Shown here: piece after piece, positions 28,971 to 41,600 of the stretch
How positions within the stretch are numbered: position 1 is the stretch's first letter
How the letters are laid out: each line of letters opens with the position of its first letter
Origin: Gavia stellata
Lineage: Eukaryota > Chordata > Aves > Gaviiformes > Gaviidae
Length of the DNA stretch: 64,000 nucleotides
Assembly: GCF_030936135.1 (NCBI RefSeq)
Contig: NC_082598.1
Coordinates: 27,398,687-27,462,686 of the forward strand
Direction: 5' to 3'
The notes under the pieces: model-generated
Seen by the model: only the letters and a program-made list of their open reading frames with translations
Database searches by the model: none
What the model was told of the DNA's origin: nothing
Translations under genes and position numbers: made by a program

Positions 28971-29056
28971 CCTCTCCTCTCCGCCTCCCCCGGCAACACA
29001 TCTGCTGCACCTGTCTTTAGACACTGATTTTAACAGCTCGTGCACGTGCAAGTTAC

Positions 29057-29258
29057 CTGAGGACAGCCCATGCTTGCTGATGAAAGCTACTAACGCAAGC
29101 ATCAGACTTCCCAGAAAAAAGCAGTAAGGTGTATAGGAAAGGGGTTTTTTTCCATTAAGGGCCATTGTTTTGACTAGTACACAAAGCTCTTGAAACAGCT
29201 GGAGGATTACTACTGCAATGACCGTACACAGGGAAACGCGGCTCACGTCTATGTCCAT
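29057..29258 (-). CDS. Candidate unannotated exon: 67 codons, two hydrophobic segments (hypothetical)
   Basis: On the minus strand an ATG at 29,258 opens a frame that runs 67 codons (plus one base, phase 1) to a good splice donor, CAG|GTAACT, at 29,056. Residues about 9-29 (LCTVIAVVILQLF) and 41-60 (YCFFLGSLMLALVAF) are hydrophobic and could be two membrane helices joined by a short basic loop. Beyond the donor the frame continues to 28,782 but turns into Gly/Arg/Pro-rich CpG-island sequence, as expected for an intron read through. Upstream, a separate frame (29,469 down to 29,266), with a CCACCATGG start context internally, ends eight bases before this ATG. I do not recognise the protein and cannot see a second exon. 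It may be a chance frame; the nearby island gives it some weight. Confidence 0.2.
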
Positions 29259-29469
29259 AAGGTCTTCATTTCAAGGAGTAATCAACACCAAAGGAAGAAG
29301 AAGAGGTGGTCAGCGTCTCAGGTGGGATGCCCATGGTGGGACTCAGGACGGATTTGATGTGCTTCCTCCCGCTCTCCTCTGCGCTTAAACTACAACTAGT
29401 TAAAAAGACTCTCACGTGCTTTGAATAGTTTTGAGCATTGCTGAGAATGCAGACGCTGAGTGCTCTCAC

Positions 29470-32229
29470 CTTTACTTCAAATCAAAGGAGCTGGGGGTGA
29501 AATAAAGTCTCAAAGAAGGCAGTACTTCCTGAAATCTTATGAAAAGCACAATTTCCTGAATTAATATGTCGAATGAGATAACTTAGATTTCAGACAGGAT
29601 TTTTTTTTTTAATGGTTCCCTACAGCAGCTAATTTTGGACGATGGAGATACTGGTAGGGTATGCTATACTTTCCAATGCCAGTACTTTTTCATTGCATCA
29701 GTACCGTCGGGGCAGATCGCACTGAAAAGTTGTCCTGTCTTTCAGCCAACAGTGTATGGCATTTGCCTCAATTAAATATGGATGCTCCTGTCCTAATGGT
29801 GAATTCAATGTCTGCCGAAGTACTACTCTGACTGTCTGAAAATAAAAGAATATCAAGAAAAAGTCAGTGGCTTTAATTTATTCAGACTAAAAACAATGCG
29901 GTAAACACCTGTAAATGTATGGGATGCGTCAATGTTTTCCTGAATCTGCCAGTTACGTTTTTTCAGGACACAACTCGTATTTGTTTGCAGGCACTGGCAG
30001 GGGGGACAGCATGCTCTGATGAGCTGCAGGCACAGGCTGCTTCAGCAGATTCCAGGGATTTGCTCTCCCTGTTTATTCCAAAAATAAGTGCATCTCCTCC
30101 TAATAAATGTTGTATGCAAATATGGCTCAGTCATTTCTACATGAGATTCTAATTCATTCATTTAAAGATGTTCATTCTGTAGTGTATGCACATTTGCATA
30201 TGTAATTCAGCAAAGGCAGGAGCAATCTTTTATTCTCATCACTTCTGACATTTTAATCAATGATTTATGTCTTATTCTTACATTTATTAGCCCTCCCTCA
30301 GAATGCTAAGGCAGATTATTATGCATTGATATTTCTATACATATATAAAGCTCATTAAGACTCTTTGACAGAAGGATGGTCAAAGTGCAGGAACAGGGGG
30401 CAGGCATTTGAGGGCTTATGCTTTACCTTCTCTACAGGCTGGTTGTGCTCATTTGATAAACAACTTCCCCGTGTCACCGTCCTTCCATCTGTACAATAGA
30501 GATAGCATTGCCCGAACTCAGAGGTGCAACTAATTGGAGTTTTTAAAGCTTTTTGAGCTCCCTGGCTGGAAGCTGCTATATAAATATTCTTCTGGTCACA
30601 AAGAAAATTAATGAGGTACAGTCCTATGTGACAGAGATATCCGTTATTTCTAGTTTTTGTCTGCGTTTAAAGGTGGCTGCAGAAATGGCATCCTCTTCTT
30701 CTAGAGACTGCCCCTTGTAGGTATTCACAGTCACATACTCACTGACTTTTTGACAAAACGCAGCTTTTGCTGCTATTTCCCTCTTCTGACTTTGTTGGCT
30801 TTCCAGATCTGAGAGACTAAACTGGATTTTATTACCTCCTAGGCACCATCAACAGAATAATTTATCTAGTCTCAATGCCGGTCAGTCACTCCTCTGTGAA
30901 TCCTTGGAGGGCAGCTGAGTTACAAGGATGATTGGGAAAGGCCGATTGTAAGACAGAGAATTACAGAGGAGTAATTTTAAAGCCTGATTTAACCTACAAG
31001 ACCTTTATGGCTGGGATGAATGTGTGAATAGAAAGAAATCAGCTGGGATCTCGGATCCCATTCTGAGTCTGAACCAGGTCTCCGTATTTAGAAGAGTTAT
31101 TTGTGATGAGAGAATCAATAAGGGATTTTTCAAACGTATGATTTCAACTTAAAGAGTGGAAATATGGCCCTGCAAGTCTCTCAGAGTTAGAGCTTTGCCC
31201 ACGTGATTTTTGGACATATATTTGTGTTCTTATATGCAATAAAGGCAGCCCTGCACCCTGCAGGAATCCGGTTCCAATTTCCAGAAGTATAAATCCATTG
31301 ATGGTACCTGTCAAAAGAAAAATCCCAAGCATGTTTACTCTTAGAAAAGGGAACTATAAACTTACACTTTGTGCATGGGTAAATGCCATACCATATTCTT
31401 GGAGAACACAGGCATATGTGAGAAACCTGTTCTTTATTCACTACAGCCACTGCATGCAGCTGAAGTTCACGGTGTGCCTGTAAAAATAAAATTTCTGGAG
31501 GACATCTGAAGTCTCAGTTCAAACTGTTTTCAACAGAGTAGTTTATGAATTGGCGTGCTGCACACTCCAGTCTGCATCCTATGTTCGAGTAAATCCACAT
31601 GACTGCAGCTAATGACAAGTTGGCCCAAAATAAGGATGACAGCCACAAGAGAGCTAGGATTACAACTAGATATTTTCATTATAAGAAAGTCCCATCTGAC
31701 ATCTAATTCTACTCAGGTGTTGTCATGAGTCCTACAACTGTCAAATATAGCCAGATAATTTTGATGCCATGCTGTCAAGCCCAGGATAATGGGGATAAAC
31801 AGGATAAACAACTTGCATCATGGGTTTCTTTTTAAGAACAACAAGTAACTATAGTAATACTTAGAAAAATAATAGTTTTTTACATTCATCTAATGCTAAA
31901 GATCCTAAAGAGAGATGTGTGCACATCCCTCTGTTCTTGGATGTGTAGCTTAAAAACGTTCCAGTCACTACTAGTGAGGAAATGTATTAATTCTAGGGAG
32001 GTGCTCAGGAGTCAAAGAAAAGTGGGGAAAAGAGGCACTGTAGGATTTTACCAATCTTGCTTCTTCTAAAATCATGAGTCAGACTCTCCTCTTCTGTCCT
32101 TAGCAAACTATTGTAAGAGTAGCCTAGTTCCACAACTCCAAGGATAGTCAATTACCTTAAAAAAAAAAAAAGAAAGATTTTTCTAAAAACCACATGATTC
32201 CAGGGGCTGGAGCTCTAAGAAAGTCACTG
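29470..32229. other. Intergenic, no gene seen
   Basis: Unique AT-rich sequence between the small CpG island and the low-complexity cluster. The only notable content is the octamer-bearing block at 30,080-30,370. Confidence 0.65.
30080..30370. promoter_or_regulatory. Candidate conserved non-coding element with two perfect octamers
   Basis: AT-rich block without ORFs, containing a perfect POU octamer ATGCAAAT at 30,114-30,121 and its inverse ATTTGCAT at 30,192-30,199, plus ATTATGCATTGAT and several TAAT cores. Density of homeodomain/POU motifs and lack of repeat structure resemble developmental enhancers. Conservation cannot be measured here. Confidence 0.3.
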
Positions 32230-32275
32230 TCCATCCTCCTCCTCCTTCTCCTCCTCCTCCTCCTCTTTCTCCTGA
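32230..32275. repeat. (TCC)n polypyrimidine tract
   Basis: About 45 bp of TCC/TTC triplets with a few interruptions. The minus strand is GGA-rich and could form G-rich structure or triplex DNA. Confidence 0.9.
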
Positions 32276-32377
32276 CAGGTGGGAAAAAAAGCTCCAGTGT
32301 TTCATACTCTGAGGAAACAGTTTGTTCTCAGCATTGCTAAAACATTTCCTATTCCATGTTATAAGGGCATTCCAAAC

Positions 32378-32513
32378 TTATTTTATTTTATTTTATTTTA
32401 TTTTATTTTATTTTATTTTATTTTATTTTATTTTATTTTATTTTATTTTATTTTATTTTTTATGTTGTTATTTTATTTTATTTTATTTTATTTTATTTTA
32501 TTTTATTTTATAT
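32378..32513. repeat. (TTTTA)n microsatellite, two blocks
   Basis: TTTTA units run from 32,378 to about 32,459, are broken by TATGTTGTTA, and resume to about 32,513. Total span is about 136 bp. The ILFYF-repeat frames here are products of the repeat. Confidence 0.98.
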
Positions 32514-32577
32514 ACCAAATGTGAAAAAAGACAACAGGGATTGAAGTTCTTCTTTCTTCTGGTTTACGTTGTTACTT

Positions 32578-32608
32578 CCCCCCCCCCCCCCCCCCCCGCC
32601 CCCCCCCC
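32578..32608. repeat. Poly-C tract (31 bp with one G)
   Basis: Twenty C, one G and ten C form an extreme homopolymer, 65 bp after the TTTTA repeat. Its length is likely unreliable in any assembly. The minus strand is a G-tract able to form a quadruplex. Confidence 0.97.
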
Positions 32609-32613
32609 GACTA

Positions 32614-35600
32614 GATCTCAGCACCACACAGAGCTGGCAGAATTAAGTGAAGGTAAGAGACTCAATTTTAACTGGAATGGTTTATTATTTATTGATCCTT
32701 ACCGCACACCATCCTCCCACCTTCCACTTTCTGAGGAGCAGTAGCAAACTGACTCACTGAGGAATTATCCAAAGAAAAGAAACTGTCCAACATGACCCTC
32801 TTCAAAGGAAAGCTGGAAAGCAGCTACTGCCTGTCAGGTAACACACACTGTCTGAGACAAACCCTGAATTTAACCCTCCTTGTCTCAAGGGCTGCCAGGA
32901 CAAGGCACCCAGAGCCCTCTCTGTGTCTTCTGCTGCCTCACCAGGTCCTGCGGGAGGGTCTCTGTGGCACAGACAGTGTCCCCTCCTGGCAACTTCACCT
33001 TCTGCACCATCCACTGGTCCTGGATACTCTCTGGATACGGGCTGCCTCCAGACACAGGGTCTCTGCTACATCTCTGATTTCAGGTCTGGAAGGTCTGGGC
33101 AGGGGAGCATGGAGCTGACCCAGGCAGTCCCACGGCCGGGGCAGCCACGTCCCTCCTCACCCTCCACTCCTCAGCCAGCAAATACATCACTGCCTCTTTC
33201 TAACTAGCAAATGCTCTAGGAACCTAGACAGCAAATGCTGTCAGGGGAACCTTCCCCAGCACTTCTCAGGGTTTCCTCAATCTGTAATTAAACAAACAGC
33301 ACTGCAAATCTGCATTAATAGTTAACATGGCAAATATATACCTAAAGGAAAAAGGTGCTGGAGGGATGGATATAGTCTGAAGAGAATATACCAAAGGATT
33401 TATAGGACTGTTAAACACAGAAAACAGAATAAAAGAGAAACACAACAGTACACAAGGATCACCACTGAATGGGTTTCTTGGGAAGCCCAAATATTCTTTT
33501 TACTTGCTCTAGAAATAGCACTTTTTTCATGTGCTATAAAGAGACATTTGCGCTCTCTCTGCTACAGGGAGACAGTCCCAGAGCTGGATCCCCACAGAGG
33601 AGAAGGCATAGGCAGTGTAGTGCTGTCACGAGCAGTTAACATTGCTGTTATCTTTCTTTCATAGTGCCTGCCACCATGTGGACACCTTCAAAGAGGTGCT
33701 CCAGGACAGAGGCAAGACTGCACCAAGATGAGCAATGTTAGTGCAGTGAGAACAGTGTGGGATGTGAACCCCCCTGTGGGGTGGTCCCACTCACCTCCAC
33801 CATCCCATGGGAGGCTGAAGACCCCATCACAGAGCCTCTTGGTTTGGGGAGGGCCTTCTGAGAAAAAGACCTAATTAGTGCTGGAGAACCTAGGAGTCTA
33901 AGGGATGAATGGGGCCAGACCTGAGCGTGGACAGTGAGGTAGTGTGTGGACCATCACTGAATGCTCGGTTCTTACACTGCAGGTCCTTCTCTCAGCTGGG
34001 AATTTGGCTACAAATATAATGTCATTCATAGCACACTTTGGGGTCTGTCCTCTGGTGCCAGAAAGGTCCTGCAGGGCAAACGCTGAACTTCCCTTCAGTG
34101 GGAAAACAGCAAAAGGAAAGAGATTTGGACTATGAAAAGTGCAAAGCGATTTCTGCTTCTGTATCAGATGCCAACAAAATGGACACATTTTCAGTGAGGT
34201 ACCCATGTTTTGAGTTTTTAATTGCATGATATATGGTGTCACTGAAAAGTCAACTCGGAGCAGCAGGTTCTGTGATGCTGCTCCCTCGGCTGTTCTTACT
34301 GCGCAGAGCAGGTCGCCTGGCACACGAACCTCTCCAGCCATTTGAACATTTCATGAAAAGCTGCACTTCTGGAAGGTTTGATACATTTGCCAGTATCCGC
34401 ACAGGCCCTAGCGATTTATTTTTTGGTAGTAAGTACTACTCACTCATTGAACTTCAGAGTTTTCCAGTGTGGTTTTAAAAGCAATTTGGCCAGAGGTAAG
34501 AGCTGTAGGTCCCACGGGCTGTAGCCAGCATTTGTTTCACATAAATCATAGATTGCTTTAGGTTACATTTTCTTTGGAATGGAAAGCTAATTTGTTTAGC
34601 TGTGTTGGTCTGAGGGCATCAGATTGGACTATATTGTCACTGGTAACAAAAACAAGCTCACAGACTGCTCAGGACATCAGTAAAGGTAATTGGTCAAATG
34701 GCTTCATCCAGCCATAACTCTAAAGGTAGACGTCTGATAAGTTAGTCAAAGCTTCACCTTTCATGAGCTATCAGTTCATACATCACCCTTGACATGAAAA
34801 GGGCCTCATTCCCACAGCTTTAGCAGCAGAAGGGTTTTTCTAATCCTTAAAAATAGCATCTGTGCACAAGATAGTCTTGGAAATTTTATACCAGCAATTA
34901 ATATCTTACTAAATCAGACCTTAAGGATCTCCTGGGATATTTGAGTTTATTTTGTAATTGTACTACTCATTCACTGAAGTAACACCTTTCAAATCAAACC
35001 TTAATATTAAATCAAGCAAAAGAAGCAATTATGCTTCCAGCTTCTAACAGCAAGATGAAGTAAGTTTAATTATTCAGTAAAATTATTTGTGGACAAGTGA
35101 CTTCTTGGTAGAAGAAGTCATCATTATGTCTCATACTAACAGAACAATTTTTTAAAATTAAAAGTTTCTTTGCTAATTTATTAACTATATGGCCTCTCTT
35201 CTTAAAATTTTACTGCTGCACTTCACAGCACTGTAAAATAATTATGAGGAGCAAGACAGTGGTCTCATTCATGAATGACGTGAGGATGTTCCCTCTGTTC
35301 CTAGAGCAGGCATTACCAAAACCCCGCTGGTGACCACTGCTGGTGGTCTCCCAATCCTGGAGTCCCAAAGCTTTCCTCCTTTGCTTTAACATGGAAGTAA
35401 CCCTGTCAAAAGAGCTATCTCTAACAGGTAATACTGGATATGGATCCAGATATCTTGTTTCTCTCCTTACACTGACTTTGTTGAAGAATTAAAATTCCTC
35501 AGGAAGAGTAAAGACATCTCTGCCCCCAAACTTTAGTTATCTTCATGAATGAAAAGGTTGTGCCGCCATGTTACAACACATTTACCTCGTGACATGGTCA

Positions 35601-38600
35601 TTTTTTTGCTATTGTCAGGCTTTAATAGGTCTGGCTGGATTGATTTTGATGGAATTAATGAGTGCAGAGAATCAAAGATGTTAACACAACCCTGGCTTTG
35701 TACAGCATTAAATAGTAAAACAATGTACAAGGTTTCAGATGCGGGAACTTCAGCCTCCTTATTCTGATGATCTTTTAATGTTATAAGGAAGGAAACATTA
35801 AGTAAAGCATTTGAGATGCGACTCATTAAACTTTTTATTCTAATGCCATTCCTTATAAATGTTTTCTCCAAATTAAAAGAAATAAGTAAATTCTACTGTT
35901 TCACATTTTCTTTGCATCCCGTCTTCAACAGGAAGGAGGAGAAAAGAGAGTAGAGAAGAGAGAGAAAAAAACCTCAAGCATTAAGAAGCTGTTTTGTGTG
36001 CTGCCACTGGGATATCTTATTTTTCTCTTGATGGACAAACAAGTAAGCTATGCACTGGGAAGGAGAGACAGTAGGGAAAAGCATGACTAGTACTGGCTCC
36101 AACGTGCAAGCTGGGGAAAAGCAGGTGCAGTAACTGCTCCTGGCAGCTACTCCAACTCTATCATCGTTGCAGGGCCATATGCCTGCACCACATCTTTACC
36201 ACATTTTTCCCTGCAAGACTGGCTAGTGGTTGCTGGGTTTGGGGTTTTTTGCACATGTATACTTTTAGCATTTGAAATGTCCCATCCCAAAGCTTGATTA
36301 GCATTTTGCTAATTTTGTAGCTACTACCTGCTATTACTAGAAGATATAAAGAACAACTGTTCCCTATCCGCTTTTTCTGTGCTATTCACAAATTGACTAT
36401 ATCCTCCCTATGCTGTTTCTGTCCCATGCTAGATAGCCTTAGTCTGTTCTTACTCCTTGTAACAGATATACTCCGTTTGCCCCCTCTTGGCATCATGCTC
36501 TTTTCTTTTCCAGTTGTCCTGTTGTCTTTCTGAGCCTCTCATCACCACTTCTAGCACGTAACGTTCTCTAGCTATTTAGATGTGTGTACTACATAGTTTA
36601 CAATGAAACTAATTTGTTTGTATCATTTATTAGAAATTCTGTCTCCTTATACATATTCCAGTATACAAAGGATGCTACTTCTGCAGTATCTAATACCCAA
36701 ATCTCCTGACGATAATCAGAAACGGACAAATCACCAATCACATCCCAAATAGATCTCAGCATGCAAGCCTTGATTATATAGAGCTTAATAGAGATGGATT
36801 CATAGGAAATCAGGCTGTTTCTTCTTGAAAGTCTAGAATGTAAAGTTTAATTCCAGCCACTACACAAGAATATGTGCAGACAGGAGACGTAAGGCTTTGC
36901 TGTGCTCTTCATTCAAACTTGGGTACAAGCCACTGAAAAACTGAACAAAATATTATGCTGTTAGCCCTTCCCATTAATGGCTTGTCTCACTTTTCTACCT
37001 GTTTTCACATTACAACAACTCATTCCAATACATGATCAGAAAAAGAAAATGGAGGCATTATGATATCGGGGAATTGCTCATCTGAGTTTAATAGCTCTAT
37101 TTTTATAATTATTGATTGAAAATGACTCTCTCTGGGGGCTGTTGAAATACGTTTTCATGATACATTTTGCACCTAAAATGCCAATACTTACTGCTCAATA
37201 ATCCTGCCTTTAGTTTGCCTAGTCCTTCATCTGCTAAAAAAAGGGTCCTTTGTGTAATACTCCTTTGTGCAGCGCACAAATACACCTCGGTGTAGCAAAC
37301 ATTTGTAGTAGGGCTGTCTCATAGTGTCGCTGAGATGAGGCAGGTTAGAGGAAACACTAACTTTAAGTGAATGACAAATGATCCAAGGGGACGCACGATT
37401 ACCAACCACCTGATAATCGCCGCATGATAAAATCATTGTGGTTTGATTGCATGTCAAGGCTGTATGATGCTGCTTGTGCTGTGGCACATCCTGAAAGGTG
37501 CCAAGAATGATCGGATATGGAGATCTGTGAGAAAAATATTTGTTGAATTAACGGATAGTTTCTATCTCTTGGACCCAAGCTGTAGTGTTGCGTACAAAAT
37601 GCAATGGTAATCCTTTGCTTGAGCCAGGTGAGCTGGGAACTGCCATCTCCTCATCATATGGTGTTTCTTGGAAGCCAGGTTCTGCCTAGCTTTAGTGTGA
37701 GAATGGGGGACCAAGCGTCCCTTCGCCCACCCAAGGCCGTGAGCCACTCCCCACTGCCTTCCTCCACATCAGCAGCCTCCAAGTGGGGAATAAACATTCC
37801 AGCTGAAGTATTAAGTGGGACTACAGATCTGACAGAGAGAGGGATTGTCCTGCAGATGCAGGTGCTGGTGCGACTGCAGGAGAGCGAAGAGCAGGGAACC
37901 GGGAGGAAGCGCCATTCCCAGGATCAGGCTGCAGCCAGGCTGGCAAGGAAGAAGCAGCCTCTGGCAGGGACGGCGATTTGCACTGCCTCCTAGGTAGGGA
38001 GCAGAGGGAACAAGGCTGTCCAACTGCTAGCGTGCAAATATAGGTCCATCAAGATGATGTTTCCTGGGACTGCTGTTTTTTCCTTTTTGCTTCACAGAAT
38101 ATTGACAGGTGTCTTTCCCAGGACTTTTACGTGCACCAGGAAGTGCTGAAGCCTGTCATGGTTTCAGAGCTGAATCCTATGGAGGTGCAGAACTGGTGAG
38201 TCTTGAAAGGCATGTTGCTTTTTAAGATTGTCAGGTGTATTTTAATTGTGCAGTCAGCAGAAGTTTCAGTACATAGCTGTGGGTTTTTTTCACATGTGCC
38301 CCAAAAAGTTTTGCTCCAAAAGCATATTGATTAAAAATTTTAATAGGGATTGTAACAGCCAAGCTACATGAAAATGCTCAGCCTTTAAGTACTGTCCCCA
38401 GCATTAATAAAATTAGTAGGAATACACTCTGCATTTGTGTAACGATTATCCCCCGGTTTCTGTTTCGTTCCTCTAGATCATCTTGCTTGCTTCAAGTACC
38501 CTGTCTCCATGATTTATTGCTAGATCTGCTTTGTCACCATCTGCTCTGCTGTTGCTCAAGAAAGAACAAATCCCCAGAAAACATTACTGTCCAGACTAAG

Positions 38601-41600
38601 CACCATATAAGCATCCTTTGCACATTCATCCAAACATTGACTAATGGCAAGCTAAGCTATAATCACAAATTCCCTCCTTTCCTGTTCGCTACAGTTCAAA
38701 TTCATATCAAAAACTTGGTGGAATTCAGCTAGCCTCCTTGGGGATATAGGTTACCATCTGTCTGGTTTCCAGTGGTACATTTAAAAAACATTTGTCCCAT
38801 TTTCATAAAACATCCTGCTGCACAGCAACCACTTTAATATCTAATTACACAGCATTATGTATCACATATGTCACAACCAGAATAATTTGACCTAAGTTTC
38901 TCTTATCTAGTCTAGTCTGTTTTGCTATTTTAAATTAAGTTATCCAAACACCTACAAATCCAAAAGTATGCCTCTAGCTAATGTAATTAAAAAAATAAAG
39001 TAAGTAAATATTGAACTGCCTGAGGAATATTTTGGATTTAATTTGGTAGCTTATATAAGATTTTCATTTCAAAAGCAAGCTAGATTTTAAACTAAAGGTT
39101 AATGTACATAACATTGCATAAAAAAAAAAATAATCCAAGTTAGTAAAAGCAGGCAAGAGAATAGCAAGAGATACCAGTTTTTACGCTGCCACATAAAAAC
39201 ATACAAATGCCAAAACCAGAACAAAATAAATTAGTCTTCCCTACTCCTCAAATCTTCCCGGCTGTCCCCAGAGGCCTGTGCAGAGGACAGGCAGTCATTC
39301 TGTGGTCAGTCAGGGGAGAGCATCTTCCCAAGCCACATCTGCTGGGGGGGCTTGACTAGGAGCCTGCTCAAGGCTGCAGGAAGCTTCCCGTTGACTCCAC
39401 CAAGCCGTGGTGTCCCTCCTCCCTGGCCAACCCACATGTCGTCACTAACCGCACCTCTGAGCACCTTTACAATGCAGTTAACAATGACCAGGGCACAGAT
39501 GCTCTGGAGGCACTGTGATTTCAAGCGCACATGAAACCGCTTGGTACCAAAATCCCTCGGGGCGGTGGCATTCCCATCCTAGACCAGTAGCTCGCCTTGC
39601 ACTACTTTGCCCAGCTGTGCTGTATTTCTGCTCTGCTCATGCAAGGATGATGCTCCAGCAGTGGAGGGGTAATCCCTAAAGCCACGTTGCATTTCATCCC
39701 TGCTTCCCCTTCCCCTGGCCAAGATCTTTCTTCTTCCCCCCAGCAAAGTGTTGAAGCAGCGCAGGGTTGCCATGAATGTGGGCTTAAGGGGGTAATGGTC
39801 TGTAGGTCCTTGGTGGCTTGTTGAGGGTGGGAAATAGGGAAAGGAGTCCGCCTTGTCTTGGAGACTCCCCGTTCCTCTGGGAGAGCTCCCAACCCAAGAA
39901 TGGGATGAGAGTGCCTCAGGAGCTGGGGCTCAATGAGAGGAGAAAGAGCACCAGATGTAGGAAAACAAAAAAGTCCTTCCCTCTTCTACCCAGAAACTCA
40001 AGTAGACCCCTTGGCTAAAAGTGTTGTTATCCAGCACTAAGTTGTGTCATGATACTTTTTTCTGCTCTCAGGTCCTGGAAGATTGAAATAGTATTTCCCA
40101 TTGCTACCCCAAGGAGAACAGTTGCAGCAGACCACTCTTGAGACAACAAACAGATGATGGATAGTAGCAATTATTTTTTGAGCACACATTTTTTTCTGTC
40201 TGTATCTAGCCAGAAAGCAGCTATCTTGTTCACAGCTATTTGTCTAAGAGAAGCTATAAATTTAACTAAAGTTCATGGGGAACATACACTTTTGAGGGTC
40301 GTAGGATACTTCCCCATAATCACATTAGTTCTGTCTGCACTGAATCTGAGGCAAATTACTCAGAAGTCTCCCTCAATTTCTGAGTCTTGCAGACAGGTAT
40401 GAGATGGTTAGTCCAAAGAACAATGTTAATGGTGGAGTCTGTAGTGTAGGATTCTTCCCCAAAACTCAGAACCACCTTAGAAGAACATGCACCATCAAGA
40501 AGCTCATCCTGAAAGCAGCCAAGCTTGATCATCCAACGTGTCTCCGCTGAATTGCCTCCGTGTTCTTCCACGTGAGGAAGACTCGGCTGCTTTGCAAAGA
40601 AAAGGTCCGTTCCGAGGAAGCCATATTGTTGGAGTGAGGGACAGATGGGGTGGCTGAATATATAGGGGTACCTTGAGAGACTAACTCTGTCATTTCTAGA
40701 GCACAAATGACCTTTACATAAGGTGTATGACTGAGCAAAGGAGGCTCGCGTCCCCTGGTCACACGCTCACAGTTTGGTTGCACATTAGCAAGCATCACTT
40801 GTCCGGTAGCAATGTCCTGAGCGCACTGCGGACACTCGGCCAGGCTCCCTGGAGCTCAGAGGGAGAGGCAGGAGTGTCAGCAGCCCAGGGCTGGAGGCGC
40901 ATCTGTGGCTGGAGCTGCCCATCTTTTGCAAATGATTATTATTTTCATTATGTTATTAGTATTACACTGAATTCACAGTAGTAAATGCCAGATTTTATCA
41001 GACAGAGAATGATGTCATTTAAGAAATGGACATTGAATTCTCAGGAAGAATTGCAGCAAAAAAAGTCAAGTTTGTAAATCACTTAGATTTTAGAGAACTT
41101 GTTCTAGGCTACAGATATCCCAGTAGGACAGAAAAAGCTCTTTGTAGGAAAAACTGCACAGACACCATATAACATTTCATTATACTGCTAAGCTAGTCAA
41201 TGAGATTTAGAAAATATTCAGGCATTGATATCAAAGCCTATTTGCTAACTACTCCCAATGGTAATATTACAGTAGTGGATGCAGCTAGCTGGGAGAAAAA
41301 TAATCTGATACCCATTAAAATTTATCTGCTGTTTCAGGACAGCTTATCTGACCAAGTTTAGTATGACTCTGAAGTTATCTCAGAGGAGACCTCCTGAGCT
41401 TTATGATATTCAAACCAACATCTGAATGAGTAAAAAAGAACGCAAGCAAGTATCATAACTTATGAGACATTTCATTATAAGTCTATCAGTGGACATCTTA
41501 CCTCTTCAACTAGCCAACAAACAAAAAAATAAATACAGAAGGAAAGCGATCTGTACATTTCCCTTGGTGTAACTTTGCACTTTTTGCTGAGTGACAGAAT

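Larger units (their letters stand above)
28840..28990. promoter_or_regulatory. Small isolated CpG-rich island
   Basis: A sharp CpG-dense block (GCCCGGCTCGGCCGCGC, then GCGCGGGGGGCGC twice) sits in AT-rich DNA about 26 kb upstream of SHISA3. It contains a 19-bp tandem duplication and lies next to a strong CTCF motif. In vertebrate genomes such orphan islands are typically promoters of unannotated or lncRNA transcripts, insulators or poised enhancers. No known gene could be assigned. Confidence 0.6.

Noticed and set aside
28813..29127. 104-codon plus-strand ORF across the small CpG island
   Set aside because: Composition follows the island, no hydrophobic or domain pattern, and it has no better start or splice context than the minus-strand frame.
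32279..32744. Hydrophobic ILFYF-repeat ORFs
   Set aside because: Produced by translating the TTTTA microsatellite; not a membrane protein.
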